A stretch of DNA of 64,000 bases from Oceanicola sp. 502str15 (GCF_024105635.1 NZ_WYDQ01000001.1:3348501-3412500); one strand, 5' to 3'. Numbered from the stretch's first letter, positions 38,616 through 47,614 are shown. A program made the numbers and translations. The notes: generated by a model from the letters alone, not told the origin.

Positions 38616-39851
38616 ATGACCGAAACACCAATCCCCCCCAAGGGCCGCGGCCCGCTTGCCAGGCGCGAGGCCCGGCTGGCGTGGGGCCTGCTGGCGCCAA
38701 CGATCATCAGCGTGTCGCTGGTGGTGATCCTGCCGTTGCTGGCGATCTTCTGGATCAGCTTCAAGCCGATCGGGCTGGCCGACCTGCGCCCGCCGTCGCT
38801 GAGCGTGAACGAGCAGCTGCGCGATGCCGATGAGGCGGAGCCCTACATCCGGTACCGGGTGCGCAACACCAGCCAGGACATCGCGCTTAGTTCGGCCCGC
38901 TTTTCGGACAGCTTCCCCGAGGGGGTCGAGCCGGGTGCGGTGCCGGAGGGTTGCACCTATGCGGCCCGCACCCTGACCTGCGATCTGGGCGAGGTGGAGG
39001 CCGGGGGGCGCAGCGAGATCCGGGTGCCGATCCTTGCCGACGACCCGGAGGCGATGGAAGACCCGCTGGAAGACAGCGAGCCGGAAGTGGTGGTGAAGGC
39101 GCCGAATATCCTCACCAACTTCGAGTTCTCGCTGGAGAACTTCGCCCGTGTCTTCGATGGCGGCGAGTTCTGGTCGGTGCTCTGGGTGACGCTGGTTTAC
39201 ACGGTCTTCGGCACCATCGGGGCGCTGGTGATGGGGCTGTTTGCCGCCATGCTGCTGAACAAGAGCTTTCGGGGGCAGGGGATTTTGCGGGGGCTCTACC
39301 TGTTTCCCTATGTCGCGCCGGTGATCGCGGTGGCTTTCACATGGGTGACGCTGTTCGACCCGTTCAGCGGAAGCGCCAATGCGCTGCTGATCCAGATGGG
39401 GGTGACGGAGGAGGCGATCAACTTTTTCGGGCAGCGACCGCTGGCGCTGATCATGGTGATCATCTTCGAGATCTGGCGGTATTTTCCGCTGAGCTTTCTG
39501 TTCATCCTCGCGCGGATGCAGAGCATCGACACGGATATGTATGAGGCGGCGGACATGGACGGGGCCAGCCCGTTTCAGAAGTTCTGGTATTTGAGCCTGC
39601 CGCAGCTTCTGGGCATTCTGAGCGTGCTGTTCCTGCTGCGCTTTATCTGGACTTTCAACAAGTTCGACGACATCTTTCTGCTGACCGGGGGCAATGCGGG
39701 GACGCGCACGCTGACGGTGAACGTTTATGAGCAGGCTTTCGCGATCAGCAATATCGGCGCGGGGGCGGCGGTGGCGGTGGTGATCTTCGGCTGCCTGATT
39801 GCCTTTTCGGTGGTGTTCTTCAAGTGGATCAGCCGGGAGGAAGGGCTTTGA
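38616..39851 (+). CDS. Sugar ABC permease (MalF-like) with DUF11-like periplasmic insertion
   Basis: This 411-residue permease is about 110 residues longer than usual UgpA/MalF-type subunits. Helix 1 is near residues 23-46. Residues about 62-162 form a soluble insertion with an Ig-like DUF11 pattern: IRYRVRNTSQDIALSSARFSDSFPEG split over strands, then Cys113 and Cys122 (GCTYAARTLTC), then LGEVEAGGRSEIRVPI. Five helices follow, with the EAA loop MYEAADMDGASPFQKFWYLSLPQLLG near 310-335. The insertion faces the periplasm by topology. ATG 38616 is chosen over upstream GTG/ATG by context. It may help bind the solute-binding protein or the ligand (inference). Confidence 0.88.
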   Translation: MTETPIPPKGRGPLARREARLAWGLLAPTIISVSLVVILPLLAIFWISFKPIGLADLRPPSLSVNEQLRDADEAEPYIRYRVRNTSQDIALSSARFSDSFPEGVEPGAVPEGCTYAARTLTCDLGEVEAGGRSEIRVPILADDPEAMEDPLEDSEPEVVVKAPNILTNFEFSLENFARVFDGGEFWSVLWVTLVYTVFGTIGALVMGLFAAMLLNKSFRGQGILRGLYLFPYVAPVIAVAFTWVTLFDPFSGSANALLIQMGVTEEAINFFGQRPLALIMVIIFEIWRYFPLSFLFILARMQSIDTDMYEAADMDGASPFQKFWYLSLPQLLGILSVLFLLRFIWTFNKFDDIFLLTGGNAGTRTLTVNVYEQAFAISNIGAGAAVAVVIFGCLIAFSVVFFKWISREEGL

Positions 39852-39879
39852 GCGTGGTGCCTTTTGCGGTCGGTGCGCC

Positions 39880-39927
39880 GTGGGGGCCAGCCCCCACACC
39901 CCCGGAGATATTTGCAGCAAGAAAATG
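39880..39927. repeat. 48-bp intergenic repeat, copy 1
   Basis: This 48-base element is identical to 49175-49222. It opens with a perfect hairpin GTGGGGGC-CA-GCCCCCAC and ends with an AT-richer tail that reads GATATTTGCAGCAAGAAAA. It lies between two permease genes of one operon, and its last bases (ATG) coincide with a possible start of the second permease. Such palindromic phrases are common between genes in Rhodobacterales. Confidence 0.85.
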
Positions 39928-39936
39928 GGGGCGGGT

Positions 39937-41148
39937 GTGAGCCTTTTGTGGCGCGGATACCTGACGGCCCCGGTGCTCGGGGCGCTGTGGATGCTGGTGG
40001 TGGCGACCACGGTGGCGGTGGGCTTTTCCTTTGCGACGGGCGAGGCGTTTCGGCCCTCGGTGGGGCTGTGCTTGCTCTGGGGCGTGGTGGTTGGGCTGAG
40101 CGCGGTGATGCGGCTTGGCTCGGTGTCGATGCTGGGCGCGGTGATCGGACTGGCGGGGGTGACGCTGGCGGGTGTGGGGCCGATGGTGATTGGCGCGGAC
40201 GTGGGCGGGCTGGCGGAATGGCTTTCGGCGCTGGTGCTGGGCGCGAGCTTTGCGGTGAGCTTCTGGGGGATCGTGGCGGGGCTGAAGCCGGGGGTGCTGA
40301 CGCGGCACGAGTTCGAGGAGGCGGTGATCCGGTTTCTGACCGGGTTCGGCTACATCTTCTTTACCGCCATCGTGGTGATCCCGTTTTACGTGATGGTGAT
40401 GACCTCCCTGAAGAACCAGCAGGCGCTGTTGCAGAATCCGCTCGACTTTTCGATCGAACTGTCACGCGGCTGGGACCTGCTGCGCAGCTATGTGGAGCTG
40501 TTCGGGCAGTATGACTTTGGCCGCTATCTGTGGACGAGCTTTTACATCTCTTGCCTGACGGTGTTTATCACCCTGCTGTTCTCGGTGCCCGGCGCCTATG
40601 CGGTGGCGCGGCTGAGGTTTGTGGGGCGGGCGGCGTTTTCGCGCTCGATCCTGCTGATCTACATGGTGCCGATGATCGTGCTGGCGCTGCCGATCTACAT
40701 TGCCTTTAGCCAGATGGGGTTGAGGAACACGGTGTTTGGCATCGTGCTGATCTATCCGGTCACGACGATCCCGGTGGCGCTCTACATGTTGCAGGGCTAC
40801 TTCCGCGGGCTGCCGGCGGAGGTGGAGGAGGCCGGGTTGATGGATGGGTTGAGCCGGCTGGCGGTGATCTGGAAGATCACCCTGCCGCTGGCGCTGCCGG
40901 CGCTGGCGAGCGTGTCGCTCTATGTGTTCATGATCGCGTGGAACGAATTCCTGCTGGCCTTCATGCTGCTGGATGACCCCTCGAAATTTACCCTGACGCG
41001 GGCGGTGACGAGCCTGAACAGCTCGGAGGTGCCGCGACAGCACCTGATGGCGGGGGCGGTGATTGCGACGGTGCCGATCATGGTGCTGTTTCTCGGATTG
41101 GAGAAGTTCATGACCAAGGGCCTCACGGCGGGATCGGTGAAGGGATGA
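39937..41148 (+). CDS. Sugar ABC permease (MalG-like) with extra N-terminal membrane domain
   Basis: This 403-residue permease has a normal MalG-type core from about residue 130: helix FGYIFFTAIVVIPFYVMVMTS, then YLWTSFYISCLTVFITLLFS and the EAA loop EVEEAGLMDGLSRLAVIWKITLPLALPA near 292-318. Before it lie about 120 residues forming roughly four hydrophobic helices (TAPVLGALWMLVVATTVAVGF, SVGLCLLWGVVVGLSAVM, MLGAVIGLAGVTLAGVGPMVI, WLSALVLGASFAVSFWGIVAG), absent from usual family members of about 280 residues. GTG 39937 is preferred because ATG 39925 is part of the 48-bp repeat. Its stop overlaps the hydrolase start. Confidence 0.87.
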   Translation: MSLLWRGYLTAPVLGALWMLVVATTVAVGFSFATGEAFRPSVGLCLLWGVVVGLSAVMRLGSVSMLGAVIGLAGVTLAGVGPMVIGADVGGLAEWLSALVLGASFAVSFWGIVAGLKPGVLTRHEFEEAVIRFLTGFGYIFFTAIVVIPFYVMVMTSLKNQQALLQNPLDFSIELSRGWDLLRSYVELFGQYDFGRYLWTSFYISCLTVFITLLFSVPGAYAVARLRFVGRAAFSRSILLIYMVPMIVLALPIYIAFSQMGLRNTVFGIVLIYPVTTIPVALYMLQGYFRGLPAEVEEAGLMDGLSRLAVIWKITLPLALPALASVSLYVFMIAWNEFLLAFMLLDDPSKFTLTRAVTSLNSSEVPRQHLMAGAVIATVPIMVLFLGLEKFMTKGLTAGSVKG

Positions 41149-42398
41149 CGCGGGATGAGGAGGCGCGGGCCATTCTGAAGGGGAACGACCGGGGCGGGTA
41201 TACGGTGCCGACGGCGGGCTTGTATCCGTATCAGTGGAACTGGGATTCGGTCTTTGCCGCGCTGGGGTTTGCCGAGCATGACATGGCGCGCGCCTGGGAC
41301 GAGTTGGACACGCTCTTTGCCGGGCAATGGAACAACGGGATGGTGCCGCATATCCTGTTTCACAAAGTTGATCCGGGGTATTTTCCGGGGCCGGACGTGT
41401 GGCGCGGGGTGGGGCTGATCCCGTCGAGCGGGATCAGCCAGCCGCCGATTGCGGGAACCTTCGTGCGCTGGCTGCTGGAGATGGACGAGAGCTTTGCGGC
41501 GCGCGCCGAGGCGCTGGTGCCGAAGCTGGTCGACTGGCACCGCTGGTTCATGACGTGGCGCTGCGAGGGCGGGGCGATTGTGGTGACCCACCCATGGGAG
41601 ACGGGGCGCGACAATTGCCCGGATTGGGACGGGCCGTTTGCGGCGATCGAGCCGGTCGGGATCGAGAGCTACCGGCGGCGGGATACGACCCATGTGGTCG
41701 AGGAAGAGCGGCCCTTGCAGGCGCAGTATGACCGGTTTCTCTACCTGGTGAAGCTGGGGGCGGAGAGCGGCTGGGACGAGGCCCATCTGCGCGAGGCGAA
41801 CCCGTTTCGGGTGGCCGATCCGACGATGACCTTCACGCTACTGCGGAGCACGCGGGACCTGCTGGTGCTGGCGGAGCGGTTTGGTGGCCCGCGCGACGAG
41901 ATCGCGGGGTGGATTGCCACAATGGAAGAGGGGGCGGAGCGGCTGTGGAATGCCGAGGCGCAGACCTATGACACCTTCGATGAGCGGGCAGGCAGGCACT
42001 CGGGCGTGGTGAGCAATGCGAGCTTTCTGAGCTGGTATGCGGGGGTGGGGGGTGACCGGATGTTGCCGCAGCTCGAGCGGGTAATGGGGCTGGAAACCTA
42101 TGGCATCCCCTCTACCGATCCGGCGCATCCGGCCTATGAGCCGAAGCGTTACTGGCGCGGGCCGGTCTGGGCGATGATGAACCTGCTGATCGCCAAGGGG
42201 CTGGCCGAGCAGGGCCATGGCGAATGGGCGGGCAAGATCACCGAGAACACGCGCGCGATGATCGCGGAAAACGGTTTTGCCGAGTATTTCGATCCGCGAG
42301 ACGGCGCGCCTGCGGGCGGGCGCAACTTTACATGGACGGCGGCGGTGTGGCTGGCATGGGCCTCGCCCACCGCAGGGAGGAACGCATGGGCAGCATAG
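41145..42398 (+). CDS. GH63/MGH1-type glycoside hydrolase, probable glucosylglycerate/mannosylglycerate hydrolase
   Basis: This 417-residue (alpha/alpha)6-barrel hydrolase is of the GH63/MGH1-like group. The N-terminal YPYQWNWDSVFAALGFA near residues 26-42, GQWNNGMVPHILFH near 64-77 and the C-terminal KRYWRGPVWAMMNLLIAKGL near 330-350 fit small cytosolic mannosylglycerate/glucosylglycerate hydrolases, which release sugar and glycerate. No signal peptide is present, so it acts on imported substrate. Its ATG overlaps the permease stop and its end overlaps the ATPase start by 13 bases, so it is embedded in the transporter operon. Substrate is inferred from family and context. Confidence 0.78.
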   Translation: MTRDEEARAILKGNDRGGYTVPTAGLYPYQWNWDSVFAALGFAEHDMARAWDELDTLFAGQWNNGMVPHILFHKVDPGYFPGPDVWRGVGLIPSSGISQPPIAGTFVRWLLEMDESFAARAEALVPKLVDWHRWFMTWRCEGGAIVVTHPWETGRDNCPDWDGPFAAIEPVGIESYRRRDTTHVVEEERPLQAQYDRFLYLVKLGAESGWDEAHLREANPFRVADPTMTFTLLRSTRDLLVLAERFGGPRDEIAGWIATMEEGAERLWNAEAQTYDTFDERAGRHSGVVSNASFLSWYAGVGGDRMLPQLERVMGLETYGIPSTDPAHPAYEPKRYWRGPVWAMMNLLIAKGLAEQGHGEWAGKITENTRAMIAENGFAEYFDPRDGAPAGGRNFTWTAAVWLAWASPTAGRNAWAA

Positions 42399-43405
42399 AG
42401 CTGAAGGCGGTCGAGAAGTGGTATGGCGAGGTGCAGGTCATCAAGGGGGTGGACCTGAAGATTGATGACGGCGAGTTCATCATCTTCGTCGGCCCTTCGG
42501 GCTGCGGAAAGTCGACCCTTTTGCGGATGATCGGCGGGCTGGAGGAGACCTCGCGCGGGCAGATCCTGATCGACGGCGCCGACATGACCGCCGCGCCGCC
42601 CTCCAAGCGGGGGCTGAGCATGGTGTTTCAAAGCTATGCGCTCTATCCGCACATGAGCGTGGCCGAGAACATGGGGTTCAGCCTCAAGACGGCGGGCGCG
42701 CCGAAGGCGGAGATCGACGCCAAGGTGGGCGAGGCGGCGCGGGTGCTGAAGCTGGAGCCCTACCTGGAGCGGCGGCCCAAGGATCTCAGCGGCGGGCAGC
42801 GGCAGCGGGTGGCGATCGGGCGGAGCATCGTGCGCGACCCGACGGCGTTTTTGTTCGACGAGCCGCTCTCCAACCTCGATGCCTCTCTGCGCGTCGAGAT
42901 GCGCTACGAGATCGCCAAGCTGCACCAGAGCCTTGCCACGACGATGATCTACGTGACCCACGACCAGGTGGAGGCGATGACGCTGGCCGACCGGATCGTG
43001 GTGCTGGAGTTCGGCAAGATCGCGCAGGTGGGCACGCCACGGGAGCTTTACGAACGCCCGGCGAACCTGTTCGTGGCGCAGTTCATCGGCTCGCCCAAGA
43101 TGAACGTGATGCCGATTGATGCGGGGCTGACCCTGCCGGCAACGCCGGAGGGCGTGGCGCAGGTGGGGATTCGGCCAGAGCATATCGAAGTGGTCGAGAG
43201 TGGCGGGGCCTGCACGGGCAGGATCGACGTGATCGAGTATCTGGGGGCCGATACCTATGTGATCGTCGATGCGGGCGAGGCCGGGCAGATCACGGTGCGG
43301 GCGCCGGGGAATACCGAGCTGAAGGAGGGCGCGCCGATTGCCCTGGGCTTCCCGCAGGAGGCGCTGCATTACTTTGACGGGAGCGGGCTGGCAATTAGCG
43401 GGTGA
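42386..43405 (+). CDS. Sugar ABC transporter ATPase (MalK/UgpC type)
   Basis: This 339-residue ATPase has Walker A GPSGCGKST near residues 37-45, Q-loop VFQSYALYPHMSV near 82, signature LSGGQRQR near 134 and Walker B FLFDEPLSNLDA near 155. A TOBE/OB domain of the MalK kind spans about residues 235-335. ATG 42386 has AGGGAGG upstream and lies inside the end of the hydrolase gene. It serves the transporter encoded at 37220-41148. Confidence 0.94.
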   Translation: MGSIELKAVEKWYGEVQVIKGVDLKIDDGEFIIFVGPSGCGKSTLLRMIGGLEETSRGQILIDGADMTAAPPSKRGLSMVFQSYALYPHMSVAENMGFSLKTAGAPKAEIDAKVGEAARVLKLEPYLERRPKDLSGGQRQRVAIGRSIVRDPTAFLFDEPLSNLDASLRVEMRYEIAKLHQSLATTMIYVTHDQVEAMTLADRIVVLEFGKIAQVGTPRELYERPANLFVAQFIGSPKMNVMPIDAGLTLPATPEGVAQVGIRPEHIEVVESGGACTGRIDVIEYLGADTYVIVDAGEAGQITVRAPGNTELKEGAPIALGFPQEALHYFDGSGLAISG

Positions 43406-43469
43406 ACGCGGCGAAACGGGGCGTCACCCGGCCTTGTTCCTGCATCTGCGCACACTTACATGAGGGGTC

Positions 43470-44264
43470 ATGCGCCTGCGTCTCCCCTTCACCAACCGCC
43501 CGCCGCTCGTTTCGGTCATTCGCCTTCAGGGCGCGATCGGCGTGGGCTCGCGCGGGATGAGCGATGCCGGGATGGCCGCGCCGATCGAGCGGGCCTTTCG
43601 CAAGGGCAAGCCGGTGGCGGTGGCGCTGCAAATCAACTCTCCCGGTGGCTCTCCGACGCAGAGCGCGCTGATTGCCGCGCGCATCAGGCGGCTTTCGGCA
43701 GAGAAAGAGGTGCCTGTTTTTGCCTTTGTCGAGGACGTGGCGGCTTCGGGTGGCTACTGGCTGGCGACGGCGGGCGATGAGATTTTTGTCGATGACAATT
43801 CGATTGCCGGCTCGATCGGGGTGATCTCGGCCAGCTTCGGGCTGCATGAGTTCATCGGCAAGCACGGGATCGAGCGGCGGGTGCATACCGCCGGGCAGAG
43901 CAAGAGCTTCATGGACCCGTTCCGCCCCGAGAAGCCCGAGGATGTTGAGCGCCTGAAGGCGTTGCAGGAGGTGATACACGGCAACTTCATCCGTCAGGTG
44001 AAGGCGCGGCGGGGCAGCAAGCTGGACGATGGCACCGAGCTGTTCACCGGCGATATCTGGGTTGGGCAGCAGGCAGTGGACGTGGGGCTTGCCGATGGGG
44101 TTGGCCACCTGATCCCGACGATGAAGGCCCGCTTTGGCGACAAGACCCGCTTTGCCGTGCACGGGCCGCGCCGTGGGCTGTTGAAGCGGCTGGGTGCAGA
44201 GGCCATGAACGGCGCCGTGGGCGCGGTGGAAGACCGTGCGATGTGGGCGAGGTTCGGGCTTTAG
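43470..44264 (+). CDS. S49 family serine peptidase (SppA/SohB-like)
   Basis: This 264-residue peptidase has the nucleophile Ser in VAASGGYWLA near residue 92 and the general-base Lys in TAGQSKSFMDPF near 143. NSPGGSPTQS near 53 and NSIAGSIGVI near 110 are family signatures. It lacks the N-terminal membrane anchor typical of SppA, so it may be peripheral or cytosolic. It probably degrades signal peptides or membrane protein fragments. A 58-residue membrane/zinc-ribbon gene begins immediately after its stop. Confidence 0.9.
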   Translation: MRLRLPFTNRPPLVSVIRLQGAIGVGSRGMSDAGMAAPIERAFRKGKPVAVALQINSPGGSPTQSALIAARIRRLSAEKEVPVFAFVEDVAASGGYWLATAGDEIFVDDNSIAGSIGVISASFGLHEFIGKHGIERRVHTAGQSKSFMDPFRPEKPEDVERLKALQEVIHGNFIRQVKARRGSKLDDGTELFTGDIWVGQQAVDVGLADGVGHLIPTMKARFGDKTRFAVHGPRRGLLKRLGAEAMNGAVGAVEDRAMWARFGL

Positions 44265-44441
44265 ATGCTGCTCAAGGCTGTCATTCTCTTTCTGGCCGCG
44301 ATGGGCCTGCTTGCGATCTTCGGAAAGCGGAAGGTGAGCAAGAAGAAGCCCCCCGCGAAGCCGGTAGAGAAGGCCAGGAAATGCCCCGAATGCGGAAGTT
44401 ACCGGATCGGAGCGGGCAAGTGCGCCTGCGGGAAGGGCTGA
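44265..44441 (+). CDS. Small membrane protein with C-terminal zinc ribbon
   Basis: This 58-residue protein begins right after the peptidase stop, with no gap. It has one hydrophobic helix (LLKAVILFLAAMGLLAIFG, residues 2-20), a Lys/Pro-rich linker, then CPECGSYRIGAGKCACGKG, in which four Cys form a CxxC...CxC zinc-ribbon-like site. Immediate abutment to S49 peptidase and the CaCA gene three bases later argue that it is real and coupled. Function unknown. Confidence 0.75.
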   Translation: MLLKAVILFLAAMGLLAIFGKRKVSKKKPPAKPVEKARKCPECGSYRIGAGKCACGKG

Positions 44442-44444
44442 TGC

Positions 44445-45410
44445 ATGGCCTATGATCTGATGATCGCAGGGCTGGGCCTTGTGATCCTGCTGCTGGCTGG
44501 CGATGCACTGGTGCGCGGGGCGGTGAACATCGCGCTGCGGCTCGGCATTCCGGCGCTGATCGTGTCGCTGACCATCGTGGCCTTCGGCACCTCGGCGCCC
44601 GAGCTGCTGATTTCGGTCAACGCGGTGCGCGACAATGCGGGCGGGCTGGCGCTGGGCAACGTAGTGGGCTCCAACATTGCCAACGTCCTGCTGGTGCTGG
44701 GCGTGCCCGCGTTGATGCGGGTGCTGGCCACGAAAGACCACGACACCCGCAGAAGCTTCATGTTCATGATCGCGGCTTCGCTGCTGTTCATCGCCTGCTG
44801 CTACCTCGGCCCGATCCGGTGGTGGCACGGGCTGGTGCTGATGGCGGCGCTTTCGGGTGTGCTCTGGGATGCGATCCACAGCGCCCGCAACCACCGCCGG
44901 GCCACGGCGACGCAGGACTACGGCGCGGATGAGGACGAAGACCTCGAGGGCGCCGACCCGTCGATGCCCTGGTGGAAGATCGGGGTATTCACCGTGCTCG
45001 GCCTTGCGGGCCTGCCGCTGGGGGCAGATCTGCTCGTCGACAGCTCGGTGCGGATTGCCACGGTTCTTGGTGTTTCGGACACGGTGATCGGGCTGACTCT
45101 GGTGGCGATCGGCACCTCGCTGCCCGAGCTGGCCACCACGGTAATGGCCGCGCTGCGCAACCAGGCAGATGTGGCGCTGGGCAATGTGATTGGCTCCAAC
45201 ATGTTCAACCTGTTGGCCATTATCGGCATCGCCAGCTTTGTCGGGCCGGTTCCGGTGGACCCGGAGATCCTGAGTTTCGACCTCTGGGTGATGCTCGCGG
45301 CCTCGCTGGCGCTGGTGCCTTTTGTGTTCCTGAAGCAGAACATGGGCCGCAGAATCGGTGCGCTTTTCAGTCTGTTGTACGTGGCATATTTAGTGGTCGT
45401 CGTCGTCTGA
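44445..45410 (+). CDS. CaCA family Na+/Ca2+ (or cation) exchanger, YrbG-like
   Basis: This 321-residue membrane protein has two homologous halves of five helices each. The alpha-repeat motifs are GTSAPELLISVNAV near residues 46-59 with LGNVVGSNIANV, and GTSLPELATTVMAALRNQ near 223 with LGNVIGSNMFNL. Between the halves is an acidic cytosolic loop (GADEDEDLEGAD). This is the fold of bacterial calcium/sodium antiporters. It ends the three-gene peptidase operon. Confidence 0.93.
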   Translation: MAYDLMIAGLGLVILLLAGDALVRGAVNIALRLGIPALIVSLTIVAFGTSAPELLISVNAVRDNAGGLALGNVVGSNIANVLLVLGVPALMRVLATKDHDTRRSFMFMIAASLLFIACCYLGPIRWWHGLVLMAALSGVLWDAIHSARNHRRATATQDYGADEDEDLEGADPSMPWWKIGVFTVLGLAGLPLGADLLVDSSVRIATVLGVSDTVIGLTLVAIGTSLPELATTVMAALRNQADVALGNVIGSNMFNLLAIIGIASFVGPVPVDPEILSFDLWVMLAASLALVPFVFLKQNMGRRIGALFSLLYVAYLVVVVV

Positions 45411-45733
45411 CGGCTTCGGCTCCGAGGTTGCCGCGACGTCCGCTTTGCTCCTGACAGGAGGGGCAGGAGTACAATGGCATACCGAGTTATCCATCGGGCC
45501 GCGAAACGTTACAAAACGTTAACAAATTCTTTAATGATTTCATTAATTTAGAGATCGGAATAAAATATTCCATGTGATTTCAATGACTTGGAATATCGCC
45601 CAAAAAGTGGGCAAAGCACGGAATCTGCCGGAAAATAAGGGTATTTCAGGGACGGCCGGGAGTTCTCCAGAGAGTTATCCACAGAAACCGTGGAGAGCTT
45701 TCCTATTGCTCCAGCCCCACTACCATTGCAGCC
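45411..45733. promoter_or_regulatory. AT-rich regulatory region upstream of uvrC
   Basis: There is no supported gene in these 323 bases. It contains an unusually AT-rich stretch (about 45500-45600), two AAACGTT copies 10 bases apart (45504-45510, 45514-45520), a GGAATA/TATTCC inverted repeat (45557-45571), and a perfect DnaA-box-type TTATCCACA at 45675-45683. It should contain the uvrC promoter. I found no clean alphaproteobacterial SOS box. Confidence 0.5.
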
Positions 45734-47614
45734 ATGACGGGGAATCAGGATCAAGATCAAGTAGGTGCCATGAAGACCGGCCATGAGGTAATTCGCGACC
45801 AGTTGCGGCATCTGGACGGCTCCCCGGGGGTTTACCGGATGCTCGATGGCGAGAGCCGGGTGCTTTACGTCGGCAAGGCGCGCAACCTGAAGGCGCGGGT
45901 GTCGAGCTATGCCCGGCCCACGGGGCACAGCCCGCGGATTGCGCGGATGATCTCGGAAACCGCGTCGATGATGTTTCTGACCACATCGACCGAGACCGAG
46001 GCGCTGCTGCTGGAGCAGAACCTGATCAAGCAGCTGAAGCCCAAGTTCAACGTGCTGCTGCGCGACGACAAGAGCTTTCCGAATATCCTGGTGGCCAAGG
46101 ATCACGCCTTTCCGCAGATCAAGAAGCACCGGGGCGCGAAGAAGGAGAAGGGCGCCTATTACGGCCCCTTTGCCAGCGCGGGGGCGGTGAACCGGACGCT
46201 GAACCAGTTGCAGAAGGTCTTTTTGCTGCGCAATTGCACGGATGCCACCTTCGAGACCCGCTCCCGGCCCTGCCTGCTCTATCAGATCAAGCGCTGCTCC
46301 GCGCCCTGCGTCGGCCATATCAGCGAGGCGGAGTACGGGGCGCTGGTGGGCGATGCGGAGCGGTTTCTGCAGGGGCGATCGACCAAGGTGCAGGAGCAGC
46401 TGGCCGAGCAGATGCAGGAAGCCTCCGAGGCGATGGAGTTCGAGCGGGCCGCCGCGCTGCGCGACCGGATCAGGGCGATGACGGCGGTGCAGACGACGCA
46501 GGGGATCAACCCGCGCTCCACCCCCGAGGCGGATGTGATCGCGCTGCACATGGAGGGGGGACAGGCCTGCGTGCAGGTGTTCTTCATCCGGGCCGGGCAG
46601 AACTGGGGCAACCGGGACTACTACCCACGTCTTGGCGGGGCGGAGAGCCCGGCGGAGGTGTTGCAGGCCTTTGTCGGCCAGTTCTACTCCACCAAGGAGC
46701 CGCCGCGGCTGGTGCTGCTCAGTGACGACATCGAGGACCGGGAGGTGATGGAGGCGCTGCTGAGCGAGGCGGCGGGCCGCAAGGTGGAGGTGAACGTGCC
46801 GCAGCGGGGCGAGAAGGCCGAGCTGGTGGCGGGGGCGCTGAGGAATGCGCGGGAGAGCCTGGCGCGGAAGATGAGCGAGAGCGCGGCGCAGTCCAAGCTG
46901 TTGAAAGGATTGGCGGAAGCCTTTGATCTCGCCGCGCCGCCGAGGCGGATCGAGATTTATGACAACAGCCATATTCAGGGCACCAATGCCGTTGGCGGCA
47001 TGGTGGTGATGGGGCCGGATGGCTGGATGAAGAGCCAGTATCGGAAATATAACATCAAGGGCGAGGAGCTGGTGCCGGGAGATGACTTCGGCATGATGAA
47101 AGAGGTGCTTTCGCGGCGCTTCAAGCGGCTGCTGAAGGAAGATCCGGACCGGCAGAGCGAGACCTGGCCCGACCTGCTGCTGATCGACGGCGGCGCCGGG
47201 CAGGTGAGCGCAGTGGGCGAGATCATGGCTGAGTTGGGGGTGGAGGATGTGCCCTTCATCGGCGTGGCCAAGGGGGTGGACCGCGACCACGGCAAGGAAG
47301 AATTTCACCGCCCTGGCCAAAGGGTTATGGCGCTGCGCCACAACGATCCGGTGCTCTATTTCGTGCAGCGGATGCGCGACGAGGCGCATCGGTTTGCCAT
47401 TGGCACCCATCGCGCCAAGCGGGCGAAGTCGATGGTGGCCAACCCGCTCGACGAGGTTGCCGGTGTGGGCGCGACGCGCAAGCGGGCGCTGCTGGCGCAT
47501 TTCGGCTCGGCCAAGGCGGTGAGCCGGGCGGCGCTGGCGGATCTGAAGGCGGTGGAGGGGGTCAGCGAGGGGCTGGCGCAGAAGATCTATGACTTCTTCC
47601 ATGAGAAGGGGTGA
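45734..47614 (+). CDS. uvrC: Excinuclease ABC subunit C
   Basis: This 626-residue protein is UvrC, which makes both incisions in nucleotide excision repair. The N-terminal GIY-YIG nuclease has GVYRM...[14 protein letters not shown] near residues 31-55. A UVR domain follows ([17 protein letters not shown] near 235), then the RNase H-like second nuclease with [11 protein letters not shown] near 410 and [11 protein letters not shown] near 478. A C-terminal helix-hairpin-helix pair ends it ([18 protein letters not shown] and [16 protein letters not shown]). The start could be ATG 45734 or ATG 45770; homology begins soon after the second. Confidence 0.97.
   Translation: MTGNQDQDQVGAMKTGHEVIRDQLRHLDGSPGVYRMLDGESRVLYVGKARNLKARVSSYARPTGHSPRIARMISETASMMFLTTSTETEALLLEQNLIKQLKPKFNVLLRDDKSFPNILVAKDHAFPQIKKHRGAKKEKGAYYGPFASAGAVNRTLNQLQKVFLLRNCTDATFETRSRPCLLYQIKRCSAPCVGHISEAEYGALVGDAERFLQGRSTKVQEQLAEQMQEASEAMEFERAAALRDRIRAMTAVQTTQGINPRSTPEADVIALHMEGGQACVQVFFIRAGQNWGNRDYYPRLGGAESPAEVLQAFVGQFYSTKEPPRLVLLSDDIEDREVMEALLSEAAGRKVEVNVPQRGEKAELVAGALRNARESLARKMSESAAQSKLLKGLAEAFDLAAPPRRIEIYDNSHIQGTNAVGGMVVMGPDGWMKSQYRKYNIKGEELVPGDDFGMMKEVLSRRFKRLLKEDPDRQSETWPDLLLIDGGAGQVSAVGEIMAELGVEDVPFIGVAKGVDRDHGKEEFHRPGQRVMALRHNDPVLYFVQRMRDEAHRFAIGTHRAKRAKSMVANPLDEVAGVGATRKRALLAHFGSAKAVSRAALADLKAVEGVSEGLAQKIYDFFHEKG

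Noticed and set aside
45662..45677. GTTC-like direct repeat upstream of uvrC as an SOS box
   Set aside because: The spacing and second half (GTTC-N8-GTTA) do not match the alphaproteobacterial GTTC-N7-GTTC pattern.
45574..45786. 70-codon open frame before uvrC
   Set aside because: It has no ribosome site, odd composition and runs into the uvrC start in another frame.
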